Shown here piece by piece: positions 13,021-24,569 of a DNA stretch of 64,000 nt. The notes under the pieces are model-generated. The model saw only the letters and a program-made list of their open reading frames with translations, had not been told where the DNA came from and made no database searches. Origin of the DNA: Heterocephalus glaber. Its lineage: Eukaryota; Chordata; Mammalia; Rodentia; Bathyergidae. Made by a program: the position numbers and the translations under genes. Where the stretch lies: contig NW_004624882.1 in assembly GCF_000247695.1 (NCBI RefSeq), positions 4,235,902 through 4,299,901 on the forward strand. The letters run 5' to 3'. The first letter of the stretch is position 1, and each line of letters starts with the position of its first letter.

Positions 13021-13059
13021 AAGACACTGACACTCTTCAATTCACATTTTTGGTTATCA

Positions 13060-13185
13060 TAATGGCAGATGGGAAGTGTCCCTGACATCTAGTAGATGGA
13101 GGCCAGGGAGGTCACTAAACATCCGCTGAAGCACAGGACAGTCCCTACCACAGAGAATGCTCCAGCCCCAAATGCCTATCGTACC
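13060..13185 (+). mobile_element. MER20 hAT MITE fragment
   Basis: ctgacatctagtagatggag, ctaaacatccgctgaagcac and ggacagtccctaccacag are successive MER20 blocks. The 5' third is missing. Confidence 0.75.
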
Positions 13186-13344
13186 ACCTATGAAAACATC
13201 TAAAATATGTAAAGAGCTTAATGTATCTAAAGAAGTGCATCACAATTCTATTTACAATAGCAGGAAAAAGGAAACATGTCAAATGTCCAATGATAAGGAC
13301 ATGATCCCACGACTGCTGCATATCAACAATCATTCCACAGTAAT

Positions 13345-13430
13345 TCATGAATACCTGCTCCATGTGAGGTTCTGCTTGGATCCTGTGGATGGAGCAGAAA
13401 CTAAAGCAGAATTCCTGTCCTCAGGAAGCC
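13345..13430 (+). repeat. Probable L2 3' fragment
   Basis: gaatacctgctccatgtgag followed by gttctgcttggatcctgtgg and attcctgtcctcaggaagcc matches the degenerate 'last-exon-like' L2 block order. Confidence 0.45.
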
Positions 13431-13575
13431 TACCTGGAATAATTTTTAAAGCATGTTTAGTAAGATACTGTAATAACATGGGAGTGCTTCATTAAATGGT
13501 CAGGGAGAAAGGGCAGCTTTAAATTTACTTCAAATATGATCACCCTTTGGTTCCTTTGTTTACAAAAAAGACAAG

Positions 13576-13637
13576 AGGGCAGAGATTTAGCTCAGTGGTT
13601 CTGTTGCCTGCCTCCTAAGTTCAATCCCCGGTACCAA
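13576..13637 (+). repeat. ID-type SINE with internal deletion
   Basis: gggcagagatttagctcagt head and agttcaatccccggtacc end. About 15 bases of the anticodon-arm region are missing. Confidence 0.75.
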
Positions 13638-13639
13638 AA

Positions 13640-14868
13640 TCAAAGAGAAAATGAACCAAAAGTTCACAGCAATTACACTCAATATGCCCATGGTGAATTT
13701 TGGGACATTAGTAAAAAAAAAAAAAAAAAACACAAGAGAAGACATCCAAATGCATCAGTAATTGTGAGTGGAGTGGATGGGAAAATAAAAGGAGCCATTT
13801 TTTTACAGAGTTTACCCAGAATCCAATAGGGCCTTCTCTTCCTATGACTCCTGGGGGCAAGTGGGGTCATCACTGAATGCTTGACTTTCCAAGTTCTGCT
13901 TCCCTCTGCCTGGGAGAAGGGTGAGCCAGGTGGTGAGAACTAGAACCAGGCAACTCCAAAGCCACCCAGGCTACCTCCACCAGCAGACGTGTTCTGTCTG
14001 CCTTGCTACGTTGGCCCGCGGGATGCTCTACCGAGGCCTCTATGGGTCATTAACTCAGTGGATTTCATTTCAAAATCTGGAATTTCTAACTCATGAGAAT
14101 CAGAAGAGCTGATACACAGGGATTATAGTCCCCAAAGACAAAAGGCTGACTGGCTAAGGCTGACTAGCCCCTTTAGAAGGGGCTGCTTGCCAGCTCACCA
14201 AAGTCCCCACCACTCCTTGCTACCACTGACCATCTGACCATCTGGGCATCTCATTCTGTAATGATCACACCAAGGTGAGGCATAGAAGTGGGAACATTCT
14301 CATGCAGAATGGACCAGCAGAGAGATAGTATGTGCAGAGAGTTCCTGCCAGGAGAGGCATGCATGAAACTTGGTTTAAATGATGCTCACAAGCCTCAGGC
14401 ATGTATCTTGGCTAAGGATGAGAGAACTGGTGGACCCCACCCTAGGAAAGACTCTATGAAAACTGCAAAGTGCTATTCATTTGCTTAAATATTCACTGCA
14501 GGAAAGCAATTTGAGATGCTCAGTGCCAGGAGTTGACCTCAAGGAGTTCAGCTACACCAGGGAGTAAACAAATAACAAATCACCACTACACTACAGATTC
14601 ACCCAATGGGAGGGGCATAGACAGAGAGCTATGGAAGCTGAGAAGAGGAAGCTATTCGACATAAACATAAATTTTTTTGTGGTCAGGAGAACATCAAACT
14701 TTTATCCTCATCCCTACACCTCACCCTACTCCAAAGAGGTAATACAATGATATTTAGAGCTATTCTACCTTTCTTTTTCCTTTTCAAACTCCAACATTTC
14801 TAGCTTCCAAGACTTATCTGTCCAAGCTTCAGAAGGACTTGAAATCATGAATATTCATTCATTAATGT
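13640..14868. other. Unassigned intronic sequence
   Basis: Contains an A-tract at 13712-13729; otherwise nothing recognised. Confidence 0.35.
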
Positions 14869-14869
14869 G

Positions 14870-15012
14870 AGCAAGGTGCACCCTGGCCAGGGATATTTAG
14901 ATTCACCCCAGGATTTGGACTTAATCTGTCTGGGGTGGAGCACAGACAACGGTATTTCTGAAACACTCTTTAGATAATTCAGATTTGAGATCTGGGTTTA
15001 GAGCCACTTGCA
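14870..15012 (+). mobile_element. MER5-like hAT MITE remnant
   Basis: tggacttaatctgtctgggg, tggagcacagacaacggtat, then agataattcagat and a gagccact end. This resembles the 3' half of MER5A/B elements, with considerable decay. Confidence 0.55.
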
Positions 15013-15381
15013 CAAGTGATGCTCAAAGATAAATATTCAACAGTCTCCCAAATACTTGGTGTCCAAGTGGAGAGGGACACTTCTAGGTGAGCAGTCAGGA
15101 ACTGTGATACTGCGGCATGCAAAGCAATATATATTTGGTCTCTATCCATAGGTCCTGGCACTGAGCTCCTTATCCCTTGGCATTTCCTGGGGAATAAGAG
15201 CATCTTTTGCTCTAATGAGGGACTCTTGGTGAGCTCCTGGATGGGACTGCTTACCAAAAAAACCAAGGTATGATTAGAAGCTTAGAGAGAAGCACAGGAG
15301 TTTTTGCCTCTACAGAGTAGGGACGTGCATCCCCCCAGTATGTGGGATACATTTACCAACCTAGAAGTTGTCTGAACTCTA
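15013..15381. other. Unassigned intronic sequence
   Basis: No gene or repeat recognised in this stretch. Confidence 0.35.
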
Positions 15382-15397
15382 TACTTTTGGAATTTTT

Positions 15398-15491
15398 TTT
15401 TTTTTTTTTTTTTTTTTGGTATCGGGGATTGAACTCGGGTCCTTCTGCTTGCGAGGCAGGCAGCGAAACCACTGAGCTAAATCCCCGGCCC
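15398..15491 (-). repeat. Young ID-type SINE with target-site duplication
   Basis: Complete antisense copy: T-tract, ggtatcggggattgaactcg (B-box), gcgaggcaggcagcgaaacc, actgagctaaatccccggcc. A perfect 16-bp duplication, tacttttggaattttt, lies at 15382-15397 and 15492-15507, so this is a recent, structurally intact insertion. Confidence 0.9.
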
Positions 15492-15507
15492 TACTTTTGG
15501 AATTTTT

Positions 15508-16478
15508 GTGGTGGCTTCATCAGATAGGTAGGAAAGGGGGAATCCAGGTGGACTGGAGAGGAAGGAACAAGCAGGAAAGATCATTCACATACATACGGCA
15601 CATTCTCCATCCCCTGTGGACTCAGGTGCACCAAGGGAACCACCAGGGTGACAAAGCACACTACAAGAAAGCAGATGTTACAGCAATGCATGGGGTTTTC
15701 TCTTAAGAGATGCCTGTGATACAGAGAGCCCTGGGACCCCAGCCTCACCTGCTTTCATGCGAGCTTGCTATTAGATAAGAACTTCTATCATGAGAAATCC
15801 CCAACATGAGGACCCCCCTACCTTCTCAGTTGTGAGCCAATCCTCCAGCCACCCTTTGGAATAACAGGTATGCTATATCAGGGCAAAGGAGGCTGTTCTT
15901 CCAAGTGGAGAACCTCAATTTGACCTATTAACAGGAGTAAAGCGACATTTCAAGCAAGCACCAATAGTGTTCTCTCAAGTGAAACAATCCAAAAGAAATA
16001 ATAATTTGCGCAGCTTTAAGTTGTATGCAGGAAAGCTGAGGTACCCTTTGGGTGAATGAAGTGTCATATCCTAAGAAGTCTAACAACATGACAAGTCTTG
16101 GTGTAGGGCGGGAACATCCTATTACATGAGAGATCATGAAAAGGGGCACATTTAACAAATGCTCTTGATAGAGCATTCGGGGGAAGAGGAAGTAAGGAGC
16201 CAGTAATGCCAGCTGATTCCCTACAGAACCAATGGATTCTCTGTTTTGGTGCCACATGTTCATTCAGTTAGGTCATCCGTTACCTCAGCTAAAGAATTCC
16301 TTTGCCGTGTGATTTCATATTTGCTACTTTGTGGGGGGAGCAGGTATCAGACTCACTGAGGTGACTTGAGAGAAAAGTCCTGTGTTTTTGTTTCATTTAG
16401 TTTTGTTTTTTGGAATACTTCCCACGTGTTTGGTAGGAAGCTCCCAAAGAATTGAATCTTGGCCTGGCTGTTAATGGA
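15508..16478. other. Unassigned intronic sequence
   Basis: No named repeat or gene. The antisense open frame at 15928-16263 has no recognisable domain. Confidence 0.35.
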
Positions 16479-16479
16479 A

Positions 16480-17535
16480 CCCAACAGGAATACTTTTCAA
16501 TATTTTTCAGGACTAGATGAGAACCACTTATCTTTTAAGTATCTAGTACCCAGAATATATAAAGGACTCCTAAAACTCAACAAAAAGGCAACCCAATGGA
16601 AAATGTGCAAAGGACTTCAACAGAAATATTTCCAAAAATACACAAGTGACCAAGAAGCACATGAATAGATCCTCCACATCATAAGTTGTTAGGGAAATGC
16701 ACATTAAAACCACAATGAGATACCACTTCACACCCACTAGGTTGGCTCTGTTTTTTTAAAATCAAGAAAATGAACAAAAAATGCAAAATAACAAGTGTTG
16801 GCAAGGATGTGGGGGAAAACTCTCCTAACTGCTGATGAGAATGTAAAATAGTGTAACTCCTCTGGAAAAGGAGTTTGGTAGATCCTCAAAAAGTTAAACA
16901 GACAATTGTCATGTGATTTCACAATTCCCCTCCTACATATAGAAGAGGAAGAAGAGCGGGAGGAGGAAGAGGAGGAGGAAGGAAGGGAGGGAGGAAGAAA
17001 GAAAGGAAGGAAGGAAGGAAGGACGGACACAAACAAATTCACATACATGTTCAGAACAGCATTACTCAAAACAGTCAAAAGGTGGAAACAACCCCAATAT
17101 TTTATCAGTGGATGAATGGATAAATAATATGTGGTCTATCTATACAGTAGAATATTACTCAGCCATAAAAAGGGACAGAGTATTGACACATGCTGCAATA
17201 TGCAGGAATCTTGAAAACACTGTGCTAAGTGAAAGAAGCCAACCACAAAAGGACACGTATCCTGTGCTTCTATTCGAATGAGATGTCCAGAATAGGCCAA
17301 TCCACAGAGACATAAAATAGATTGGTAGTGGCCTGGGGCTGGAGGTGGGGAGCAATGGAGAGTGACTATTTAATGGGTACAGGGCTTTCCTTAGGGCTGA
17401 TGAAAATGTCTTGGAACAAGATAAAAGTGATGGCTATGAAACACTGTAAGTGCACTGTAAGATGCACTGACCTGTACTTTTAAATGGTTAGCAATTAGTT
17501 CTAAGGTATGTAAATTTTGCCTCAACTGTTTCTAA
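16480..17535 (+). repeat. Old L1M 3' region
   Basis: Long run of the classic old-L1 3' block order: tatctagtacccagaatata, aatgagataccacttcacac, aagtgttggcaaggatgtgg, ggatgaatggataaataata, agaatattactcagccataa, agtgaaagaagccaacca, tgtccagaataggccaatcc, gtggcctggggctgga, and an end with ttttaaatggttagcaatta and aattttgcctcaac. A purine microsatellite interrupts it at 16941-17026. Confidence 0.85.
16941..17026 (+). repeat. (GAGGAA)n / (GGAA)n purine microsatellite
   Basis: Uninterrupted purine-rich tract of AGAAGAGGAAG, GAGGAGGAA and GGAAGGAA units, embedded in the L1M 3' sequence. Confidence 0.9.
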
Positions 17536-17539
17536 AAGG

Positions 17540-17979
17540 AGAAAAAATGGATATCAAGGGTTTTCTGGGCCTAGATGATGACCACCTTTTGTGGTGGCGC
17601 ATCTTCTGGGGTTGTGCAGTATGCGTGTGTGTGTGTACAAATATACAATATACAGTGGCCCGAATCAATCTTACTTGCAGCTAAGATTGAAAAGCACCAG
17701 GTTAGGATGCAGGATATGCATACAACTTCCAATTAATATAAAAATGGAGTACTTCTTGTGGCTAAGACCTCAGGATTTTACTTAATGCTACACTTACCAC
17801 AAATATAGTATGACATTGCTGCCTCTTGCTCTCCCTAAAAGATACGTATTTTTAAACAATATAAGTAGTACTATAAATGTGTAACATTCAGAAAATAAAG
17901 GTCATGGCAAAATTACAGCTATGAGGCACTCAAGAGCAACACAATGAGAATAGCAAGTGCATTCAAGATCATGCCTTCC
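17540..17979. other. Unassigned intronic sequence
   Basis: Nothing recognised; a short gtgtgtgtgtg tract occurs near 17622. Confidence 0.35.
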
Positions 17980-17980
17980 T

Positions 17981-18053
17981 GGGCTGGGGATATAGCTCAA
18001 TGGTAGAGCACCTGCCTAGTATGCCTGAGGCCCAGGGTTTGATCTCCGGTACA
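17981..18053 (+). repeat. ID-type SINE, older subtype
   Basis: gggctggggatatagctcaa, tggtagagcacctgcctagt and gggtttgatctccggtac. It is closest to the general rodent ID consensus. A CGCA/CA microsatellite replaces the tail. Confidence 0.85.
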
Positions 18054-18060
18054 AACATGT

Positions 18061-18105
18061 GCATGCACGCACGCACGCACGCACACACACGCACACACAC
18101 ACACA
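18061..18105 (+). repeat. (CGCA)n(CA)n microsatellite at SINE tail
   Basis: cgcacgcacgcacgc followed by cacacaca-type repeats, grown from the 3' tail of the preceding ID element. Confidence 0.9.
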
Positions 18106-18273
18106 GTCTTATTCCCCCAGAATGACCTAAAGATAGTTTAGTCTGTATAGATGAACACTTTGAAGGAAACAGAAACCTGTTGCCAATTATATCCATCAAA
18201 TAAGGGCAAATATTAATGAAATTTTAGGAAAACCAACCAGGATGAAATCAGTAGGCAAAACTTCAGCTGCACA

Positions 18274-18369
18274 GGGCCAGGGATGTAGCTCAGTGGCACC
18301 TCGCCTGCCTGCCAAGTGCAAGGTCTTGAATGAGTTCAATCCCCACTACCAAAGGGGGGGAAAAAAAAG
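18274..18369 (+). repeat. ID-type SINE
   Basis: gggccagggatgtagctcag head, cctgccaagtgcaaggtctt middle and agttcaatccccactacc B-box region, ending in G7 then an A-tract. Confidence 0.8.
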
Positions 18370-18383
18370 ATTTGAGCTTTGAA

Positions 18384-18482
18384 GGGCCAGGGATCTGGCT
18401 CAGCAGCACCACACCTGCCTAGCAAACACAAGGTCCTGAGTTTGATCCCTAGTACCAGGGGGTTCGGGGTGGGGGGGGGGGC
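18384..18482 (+). repeat. ID-type SINE ending in a G-tract
   Basis: gggccagggatctggctcag head and gagtttgatccctagtacca end, followed not by A-tail but by G-runs (18458-18481) that could form a quadruplex. Confidence 0.75.
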
Positions 18483-18534
18483 GGACTTCAGCTGCAGCCA
18501 TAGCCAGCTCAACAGAAGAAAAAAATAGTCTAAC

Positions 18535-19330
18535 TTGGAGTTGGCTTACCACCAGTGGTTAGAGATATCACTCGGCAGGAAGGACTCAGCTCAGCCACAT
18601 GAGTGCTGGTAGGACAATGCCTTGAGTGTGTGATTCCTGCTGGCAATTTGAGGTACAATTCCCACCTCAAAGTAGGCTTTAAGTCTATGATGTTCCAATT
18701 CTGTTCACTGTGAACAGTTCTTACAGGCACTTTAGAAATTGGGTGCTAACAATATTGATCAGACATGGTGAAACACTTATTAAATGATTCCACTGTAGTA
18801 GAGTTAGCTATTATGAGGGATCACTGTATATAGTATTTAATTGCTCCTTTATAAACAACCTGTGCTATAATTAACATCTTTCTCCAACACCTTGTCTTGC
18901 TTGTGGAGAGTTTGTCCTTTGGTCCCATCTTTCCAGCAAATGTAAGACCTAATTATTAAAAGAATCATGCCATAAAGGTTACACTTCTGTTGCAACTTTA
19001 CTTTTGAAGCAAATCATGTGAGAAAAACAAATTTATGAACATCGGTTTGTTCAAAACTCATGGAATTATAAACTTTCATGAAGGGCTGCATTTTTTGGGT
19101 GAGAAAAAAACCCAACCATTTCTTCCACCCCCAGCTTTGCAAGCATTGCTGGCCAACTGCTTCAGAAGACCAATTCCAATAACTCATGTGCTTGAGGTAA
19201 CATTATGTCACTAGTCTGCTTCATGAGAAATTTCCTGACTTCAACTTATTTTAGTAGTTTGGAACATGCCAAGGGACCTTCTTTAACTCAAGATGGAGAG
19301 AGAAAGCAACCCAACACTAGGGTGATATAG
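18535..19330. other. Unassigned intronic sequence
   Basis: AT-rich sequence; no gene or confident repeat. Confidence 0.35.
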
Positions 19331-19344
19331 AAAAGACAGGAAAT

Positions 19345-19440
19345 GGGCCGGGGATTTAGCTCAGTGGTTTCGCCACCTGCTGCGCAAGTGCAAGGACCCG
19401 AGTTCGATCCCCGGTACCAAAAAAACAACAAAAAAAAAGA
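19345..19440 (+). repeat. Near-complete ID-type SINE with target-site duplication
   Basis: gggccggggatttagctcag, ctgctgcgcaagtgcaagga, cgagttcgatccccggtacc and A-tail. An imperfect duplication of agaaaagacaggaaa (agaaaagacaagaaa after the tail) flanks it. Both promoter boxes are intact. Confidence 0.9.
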
Positions 19441-19844
19441 AAAGACAAGAAAGACAGAGGTGTGCTCATTTTTTCCACAACACAGTGATGGTGTCACCTT
19501 TGAGATGAAGAGCTGAGAATCCAAGTTGTCTGTGAACTACCTACCTAGGGACTTAGAGAAGGCTCTTCCACAAACTAAGCTCACAGGTCACAAAGGATGA
19601 AGAAACAATTCAGCTCTTGTCCCTATCACCTGGCTGGGATTAGTCCACATAGTTTTAAAACTCCAAAAATGAGATAAAAGTATCATTTGTTCACTGGCGC
19701 AAAAAAGGGATGACATCCACTCCAACTGATGAAAGAGTGGCTACTAAGCACTCCTAAATTGATGGAAAGAAAGTAATATGTTTCTCTATTTTACATAACA
19801 AGAGGAAAATGAGCCCATCAGAAGGAAATGCAGACTTTGGATTC

Positions 19845-19910
19845 CATCAAATATTTACTGAGCTGGCACTAGGTTGACAGCTGAGACACTGACAATGACG
19901 CAGGAAAAAT
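19845..19910 (+). repeat. Probable L2/MIR fragment
   Basis: caaatatttactgagctggc followed by a degenerate 'ctagg...' block resembles the common L2/MIR 3' phrase in sense orientation. Confidence 0.35.
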
Positions 19911-21040
19911 CAGTCACAGGTTTATGTAAAACTTTACAGTCATGTATATTCTAAAGGGAGCTTGGTGACAAATGGCATAACAAAATTGTATTGCTATATT
20001 AATAATTTTAAAAGTGTAAGTACAGGTATTCATATTTAAAAATTCAGAGTATGTCTGAAGCCATAAGGTAAAGCTGAGTGTTGAGAGCTCTTCAAATGAG
20101 AATTGTTGGTTCTGACCACTGCAGTGGCACTTAAAATGCAAAAGCTACTCTGTCCTTCTCTTGTAACTACATGTGAATGCAAGAAGCTATTCTTGGTGAT
20201 CCTTGACATTTTTGTCAATATGCCATGTACATGGTGACATTTTGAAGGTTTATGATATGGGCTGGAGAAGAAGGAAGGTTGGTTTCTGGTGTCTTGGCTT
20301 TCGATACTGAGATTAACAAGATGACAATCTTGGGTTAACCTGGGTCAGGTCAATCACAGAATGATTTATCTAGAATGCCTTTTGATCAGTATATCTATAG
20401 CAAATAAAACAGTGCCATGGTGCTTTCAAAAACATTCAGTGTTCTTCTGGAGGAAAGTATGTGACAAGCTCTGTGGAGTGGGTCACCATGGACTTCAGCA
20501 CTATCATTTTAGATTCCAATCCACTCCAGCCATTAGAAAGTAACGGACCATCACTTCTTAAAAAGAATAACAAAACAGCAGCTTCTAAACACAAGTACAA
20601 CTTATGGGCATTGCAAAAAGCATATCCAACTCTCCTCTAAAGATGCCATCTTTATTTATGCAGTCCACCTGCTAAAATAACAAGAACACACTATGTGTGT
20701 GGCATAGAATCTGCTGTTCCATGGAATTTCTTGCAGCCCCAGCAGCAAAGCTGAGAAACAGTACAGAAAAAACCTAGCTCTTCAGTGCTGACCCACTGCA
20801 GGCTTGATACCCATTTTGGCAGAGAGCCCTTTATTCACCAAGCCATCACAGACTCTGAGGGAGGGTCTCAGGACCAGGTCAATTAGATGGAGGAACAAAA
20901 CACAGGGTTTGAGGCCTAAGAAACCAGGCCTAGGTCTCAGTATCCCCGCTGCTGCTGCCTTGGCCTAAGCCACCACCTCCTGGCCCTGCATGCAGGCACC
21001 ATGGCCTACCCAGTCTTTTTGCTTCAGCTATCACCCTCCT
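19911..21040. other. Unassigned intronic sequence
   Basis: No gene or named repeat recognised. 20890-21010 is moderately GC-rich. Confidence 0.35.
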
Positions 21041-21480
21041 AGTCCCCTACAGCAGCCAGAGAAACCTCAGTAAAACATAAAGTGTTCGCAACAGAACGAA
21101 CCCAGAACTTGCTCAGAATCACAGCCAGCTGGAGTCCCTACCATGGCTCACCAGGCCCTTCAAGACCCACCTCACCTCAACCAGCCCCCCTGCCATCCAA
21201 TTGTTCTCACCTTAGGGCCGGGGATTTAGCTCAGTAGTTCCGCCACTGGCCCCAATTGTTCTCACCTTGGCCTCTGTCCCCAGACACTTCGGGCTCCCTT
21301 CTCACTTCCTGCAAGCATCACCCCAAAGGCCTTCTCAGATGCCCTCCACAAAATGGCCACCCATGCCCCACCATATGGCCTGTCAACCTCACCTGCCAGA
21401 GTTTTCACCCTACACGGTACAGATGTTCTCATTATCACTATTTGCCACCACTACACTGGAAACCCCACATGGACAAAGAC
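21041..21480 (+). repeat. L2 LINE fragment carrying a small ID insertion
   Basis: Runs through ccatggctcaccaggccctt, ccaattgttctcacc, cttcctgcaagcatcacccc and ccttctcagatgccctcc, resembling the pyrimidine-rich L2 3' half. A 38-bp ID piece splits it at 21214-21251. Confidence 0.5.
21214..21251 (+). repeat. 3'-truncated ID SINE head flanked by perfect 17-bp direct repeats
   Basis: Only the first ~36 bases of the ID element (gggccggggatttagctcag through gttccgccac) are present. There is no B-box and no A-tail, yet ccaattgttctcacctt is repeated exactly at 21197-21213 and 21252-21268. Confidence 0.85.
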
Positions 21481-21539
21481 TGTCAAAGAATGGCTCTCTG
21501 CTGGAGCAGGTTCTGGGCCATAGCACTGTGGCCACCAGG

Positions 21540-21740
21540 GCCAGCTCACTTCTTGTTGGGAGAGGCCATCCTGTGCATGGTAGGATGCTTTGCAGCATTC
21601 CTGGCTTCCACCCACTAAATGCCCTTAGCATACACTCCCCCCACCCACTACCATTTTTGATGGCCAAAAATGTCTCCAGACATTGCCAAATGTCCTCTGG
21701 AGGGCTCGATTATACCTGGCTGAGAACCACCACTATTTTA
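21540..21740 (-). mobile_element. MER20 hAT MITE
   Basis: Antisense MER20: atcctgtgcatggtaggatg, cttccacccactaaatgccc, aaaaatgtctccagacattg, ccaaatgtcctctggagggc, ending gctgagaaccac. Nearly full length. Confidence 0.85.
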
Positions 21741-21744
21741 GTGG

Positions 21745-22260
21745 CACTTGTGAATCTAAGGGTGGGAGGATTTACAGCTTTACCACACGCTACTAGGAAA
21801 ATACTGCAGTGAATGTTAACAGTAACTCTTCACTGTTTCCCACCGCTTCTTGATGCCACTTCACCTGCTTCCATCTTCACCAACAACATGTGAGTGCCAT
21901 GAGAAAAGAAGGACTTGCCAAGGCATTAAAACAGAGAGGCTTCCTCCATCTTCTCTCTGCTCTCTGAGAGTTTCCTTCTAAAGTCCAAAGAGCAGAGAAA
22001 TTTGGGAAAACTTCACTTCATCCCAAAATAAGTTCACCTGGGCATTTAAACATACATCCAAAAGCTATTGATACATATATAAAAACCATATCTTGTGTGC
22101 GGAGAATATGTGGCTGAAGATCTTGACCTTGAATCAACTCCTATTCTTAATATCTGTCCAGTATTTAACTAAGAGACTATTAGTTATGGAACAAAGACTA
22201 ATAAGGAATAAAAGCTTGGTTGTATTAACATGGTAAAAAAAAAAGCATAACTTTGGCTAT
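21745..22260. other. Unassigned intronic sequence
   Basis: No gene or repeat recognised. Confidence 0.35.
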
Positions 22261-22261
22261 C

Positions 22262-22466
22262 GGGTGGCAAACTACATGGGGGCCAAATCCAGCCTGTCTC
22301 CTGCCTTTGTAAATAAAGTTTTATTGGAACACAGCCAAGCCCAATCATTTATTGCTTCTGTGCTAAAATGGCAGAGGTGAGCAGTTTCAACAGAGACCCT
22401 CTGGCCTGCAAAGCCTAACATATTTACTCTCTGTCCTTAACAGAAAGAGTTTGATGGCCATGCTCT
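22262..22466 (+). mobile_element. hAT-type MITE (family name uncertain)
   Basis: gggtggcaaactacatgggg, gtaaataaagttttattgga, acacagccaagcccaatcat, ctggcctgcaaagcctaaca and a gtttgatggccatgctc end. A relative lies in reverse orientation at 46290-46470. No transposase. Confidence 0.7.
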
Positions 22467-22734
22467 AATGTGTTACCTCTCTTTAGTAATATTTCATTTC
22501 CATCAACTTTATTTACCTGGCCACAAGGCCAAGAAGATGCAACGAATAGCTGCAAGCAGAGAGGGAAAATAATTATGAAATCCAGCACTTGCCTTTACAC
22601 AGGTGAGCTGCTGCTGGTGCTATCCAACTCTGAGTAAAACAAGGAAGCAACTCAGGCCAGCGAGTAAAGAAACTGAAGGATCATAAAGACAAATGACTAA
22701 GGAATGTGACCACAAAAAAATTAAAATGTGAATG

Positions 22735-22945
22735 CCTATTCTGCACTAGACATTGATGTAAATGCTTTAGCCCATATTACTGAACCTTTAAAACAACCAA
22801 GAAGGCAAATACTTTGTTCCCATTTTATGGAAGAGGAAACTGAGGCTAGGACACCCCAAATAACCTGCCTGGGGATACACTGCAAATGGCAGAGCCAGCA
22901 GTCAGTCTTGAGCTTGTTAATGTCTGAAATCAGGGCCACCCACAC
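22735..22945 (+). repeat. MIR SINE
   Basis: Contains the MIR core ttatggaagaggaaactgag, preceded by tgtaaatgctttagcccata and followed by cctgcctggggatacactgc and atggcagagccagcagtcag. Near full length. Confidence 0.85.
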
Positions 22946-23518
22946 GTGGGCAATCCATGCAGTCAGTGGTATAATCCAGAACATGTCAACCTTGACATTT
23001 ACTTGTACAAACCCTAGGTCTTAAGAAAACATTACAAAAACCATATAATATAATTTTAGGAGGTTCTTCCTAAAAATGTGTGAAAGAAAAGAATACTGAT
23101 ACTTAAAGGCCTACATATCAATTGGTCCTTTATGCACAAACATTCACTTTACTCCGAATATTGCCAGTAACCAGGTATCGCTTCAACTTTACTGAAACAA
23201 ACAGGAGTATTAATGAGTCATCCTATAAGATAAATTGCTCTGAACGAAAAAGTTGGTTGCCTTGGTGAAAACCAACTATACTTTTAATCTAGTAATGATT
23301 ACCAGGCTGTTACATGGTATTATTCTCCCCTTACAGTTGGCACAGCTTCTAGGCAATGTTAACATGTGGCTTCTTGGCAAGTTTCCCTGACAATTGTATA
23401 GACATTTTGAGAAGCCCAAAAACCCTTTTGCATAGTTAGAGGCTGCCAAGTCTAATCTACATAGTCTGTTTTCTCCAGTTACAAAGTCAAAGTAATCATC
23501 TGAATTTGAAAATGAACT
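22946..23518. other. Unassigned intronic sequence
   Basis: No gene or named repeat recognised. Confidence 0.35.
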
Positions 23519-23519
23519 C

Positions 23520-23900
23520 CCTTTTTAAAAATTTATAAATAATTTTATTAAGGTATGCTTTGCATACATTAAGGTATTCACCCCATTTCACATGGATAAT
23601 TCAGTGATTTTTAATAAATTTACTGAGTTATACAATATGTAGTTCAGTTTTAGGACATGTCCATCACCTCAGTAAGATCCTTCGTGTTCATTTGCAGTCA
23701 CCACCCCTTCCCAATACCAGCCCCAGGCATCACTAATCTACTTTCTATCTCTACAGGTTTTTCTTTTCTGGACATTTGTGGAAATTGGACCATAGAGTAT
23801 GTTATCTCTGCCTCTGCTTCTTTCACTCAGCATCATGTTTCTGAAGTCCACTTCCCTTGTCATGTGAAATCTATCTGGTACTTGGGATTTGTATCTAGTG
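23520..23900 (-). repeat. Old L1M fragment, antisense
   Basis: attaaggtattcaccccatt, aggacatgtccatcacctca, cactaatctactttctatct, ttttctggacatttgtgga and tttcactcagcatcatgttt are antisense blocks of the old L1 3' region. Confidence 0.75.
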
Positions 23901-24486
23901 TCTGCATACCAGTTTAAAGCTGGGGTGAGTGGGAGGCTGGAGAAGAGCTACAGAAAGCATGGAGGGGTCTCTGTAATTCACTGTCCAATGAATCTCTTGT
24001 GACATACCTAGGCTAATGATGTTAAATGGGGGTATACATTCATCCCACAATATTACAAAGTATGTGGCAAATATCTCTGGGGGGGTCTGACTGTTGCAAA
24101 CCACACTTCAATTATTTGGGGAACCACAGCTGGGCTTGCTGAGATCTATAATCCTCCTGAAAGCACATACAAGTTTCTATGTGCTATCTTCTTTTTCCAA
24201 ACACAGAATCCCTATCTTGTGTCAGATTTCCCAAGCTCCATGGTTCCAAAATCCTTCAGAAGCCCTGCACTCCATCATGAAGCCTCAGATAAAGATTGTC
24301 AACTGTACAAAAGAACACATACAAAAATATTGGGTTGAACCATACAAATAGTAGCAATTTAGTTTTAAAACACCATTGGCACAGAAAAAAAAAATCAGTG
24401 GAAAAACTGGTGAAATCCAGATGCCCAGAGTTTGGTTACTAGTAATGTATCAAGGTTGGCTTTTCTGTTTTGACAAATATACTATA
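23901..24486. other. Unassigned intronic sequence
   Basis: No gene or repeat recognised. Confidence 0.35.
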
Positions 24487-24487
24487 G

Positions 24488-24568
24488 GGGACTGGGGATT
24501 TAGCTCAGTGACGCTGCCTGCCTCGCAAGCGCAAGGTACTGAGTTCGATCCCTGGTACCAAAAAAAAC
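24488..24568 (+). repeat. ID-type SINE
   Basis: ggactggggatttagctcag, gcctgcctcgcaagcgcaag and gagttcgatccctggtacca, with a short A-tail that runs into a TA/CA microsatellite. Confidence 0.88.
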
Positions 24569-24569
24569 C

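Noticed and set aside
18061..18105. Regularly spaced repeats resembling a CRISPR array
   Set aside because: These are simple microsatellites in a mammalian genome, without spacers.
21267..21812. 181-codon plus-strand open frame
   Set aside because: It runs through an L2 fragment and an antisense MER20, so it is repeat-derived.
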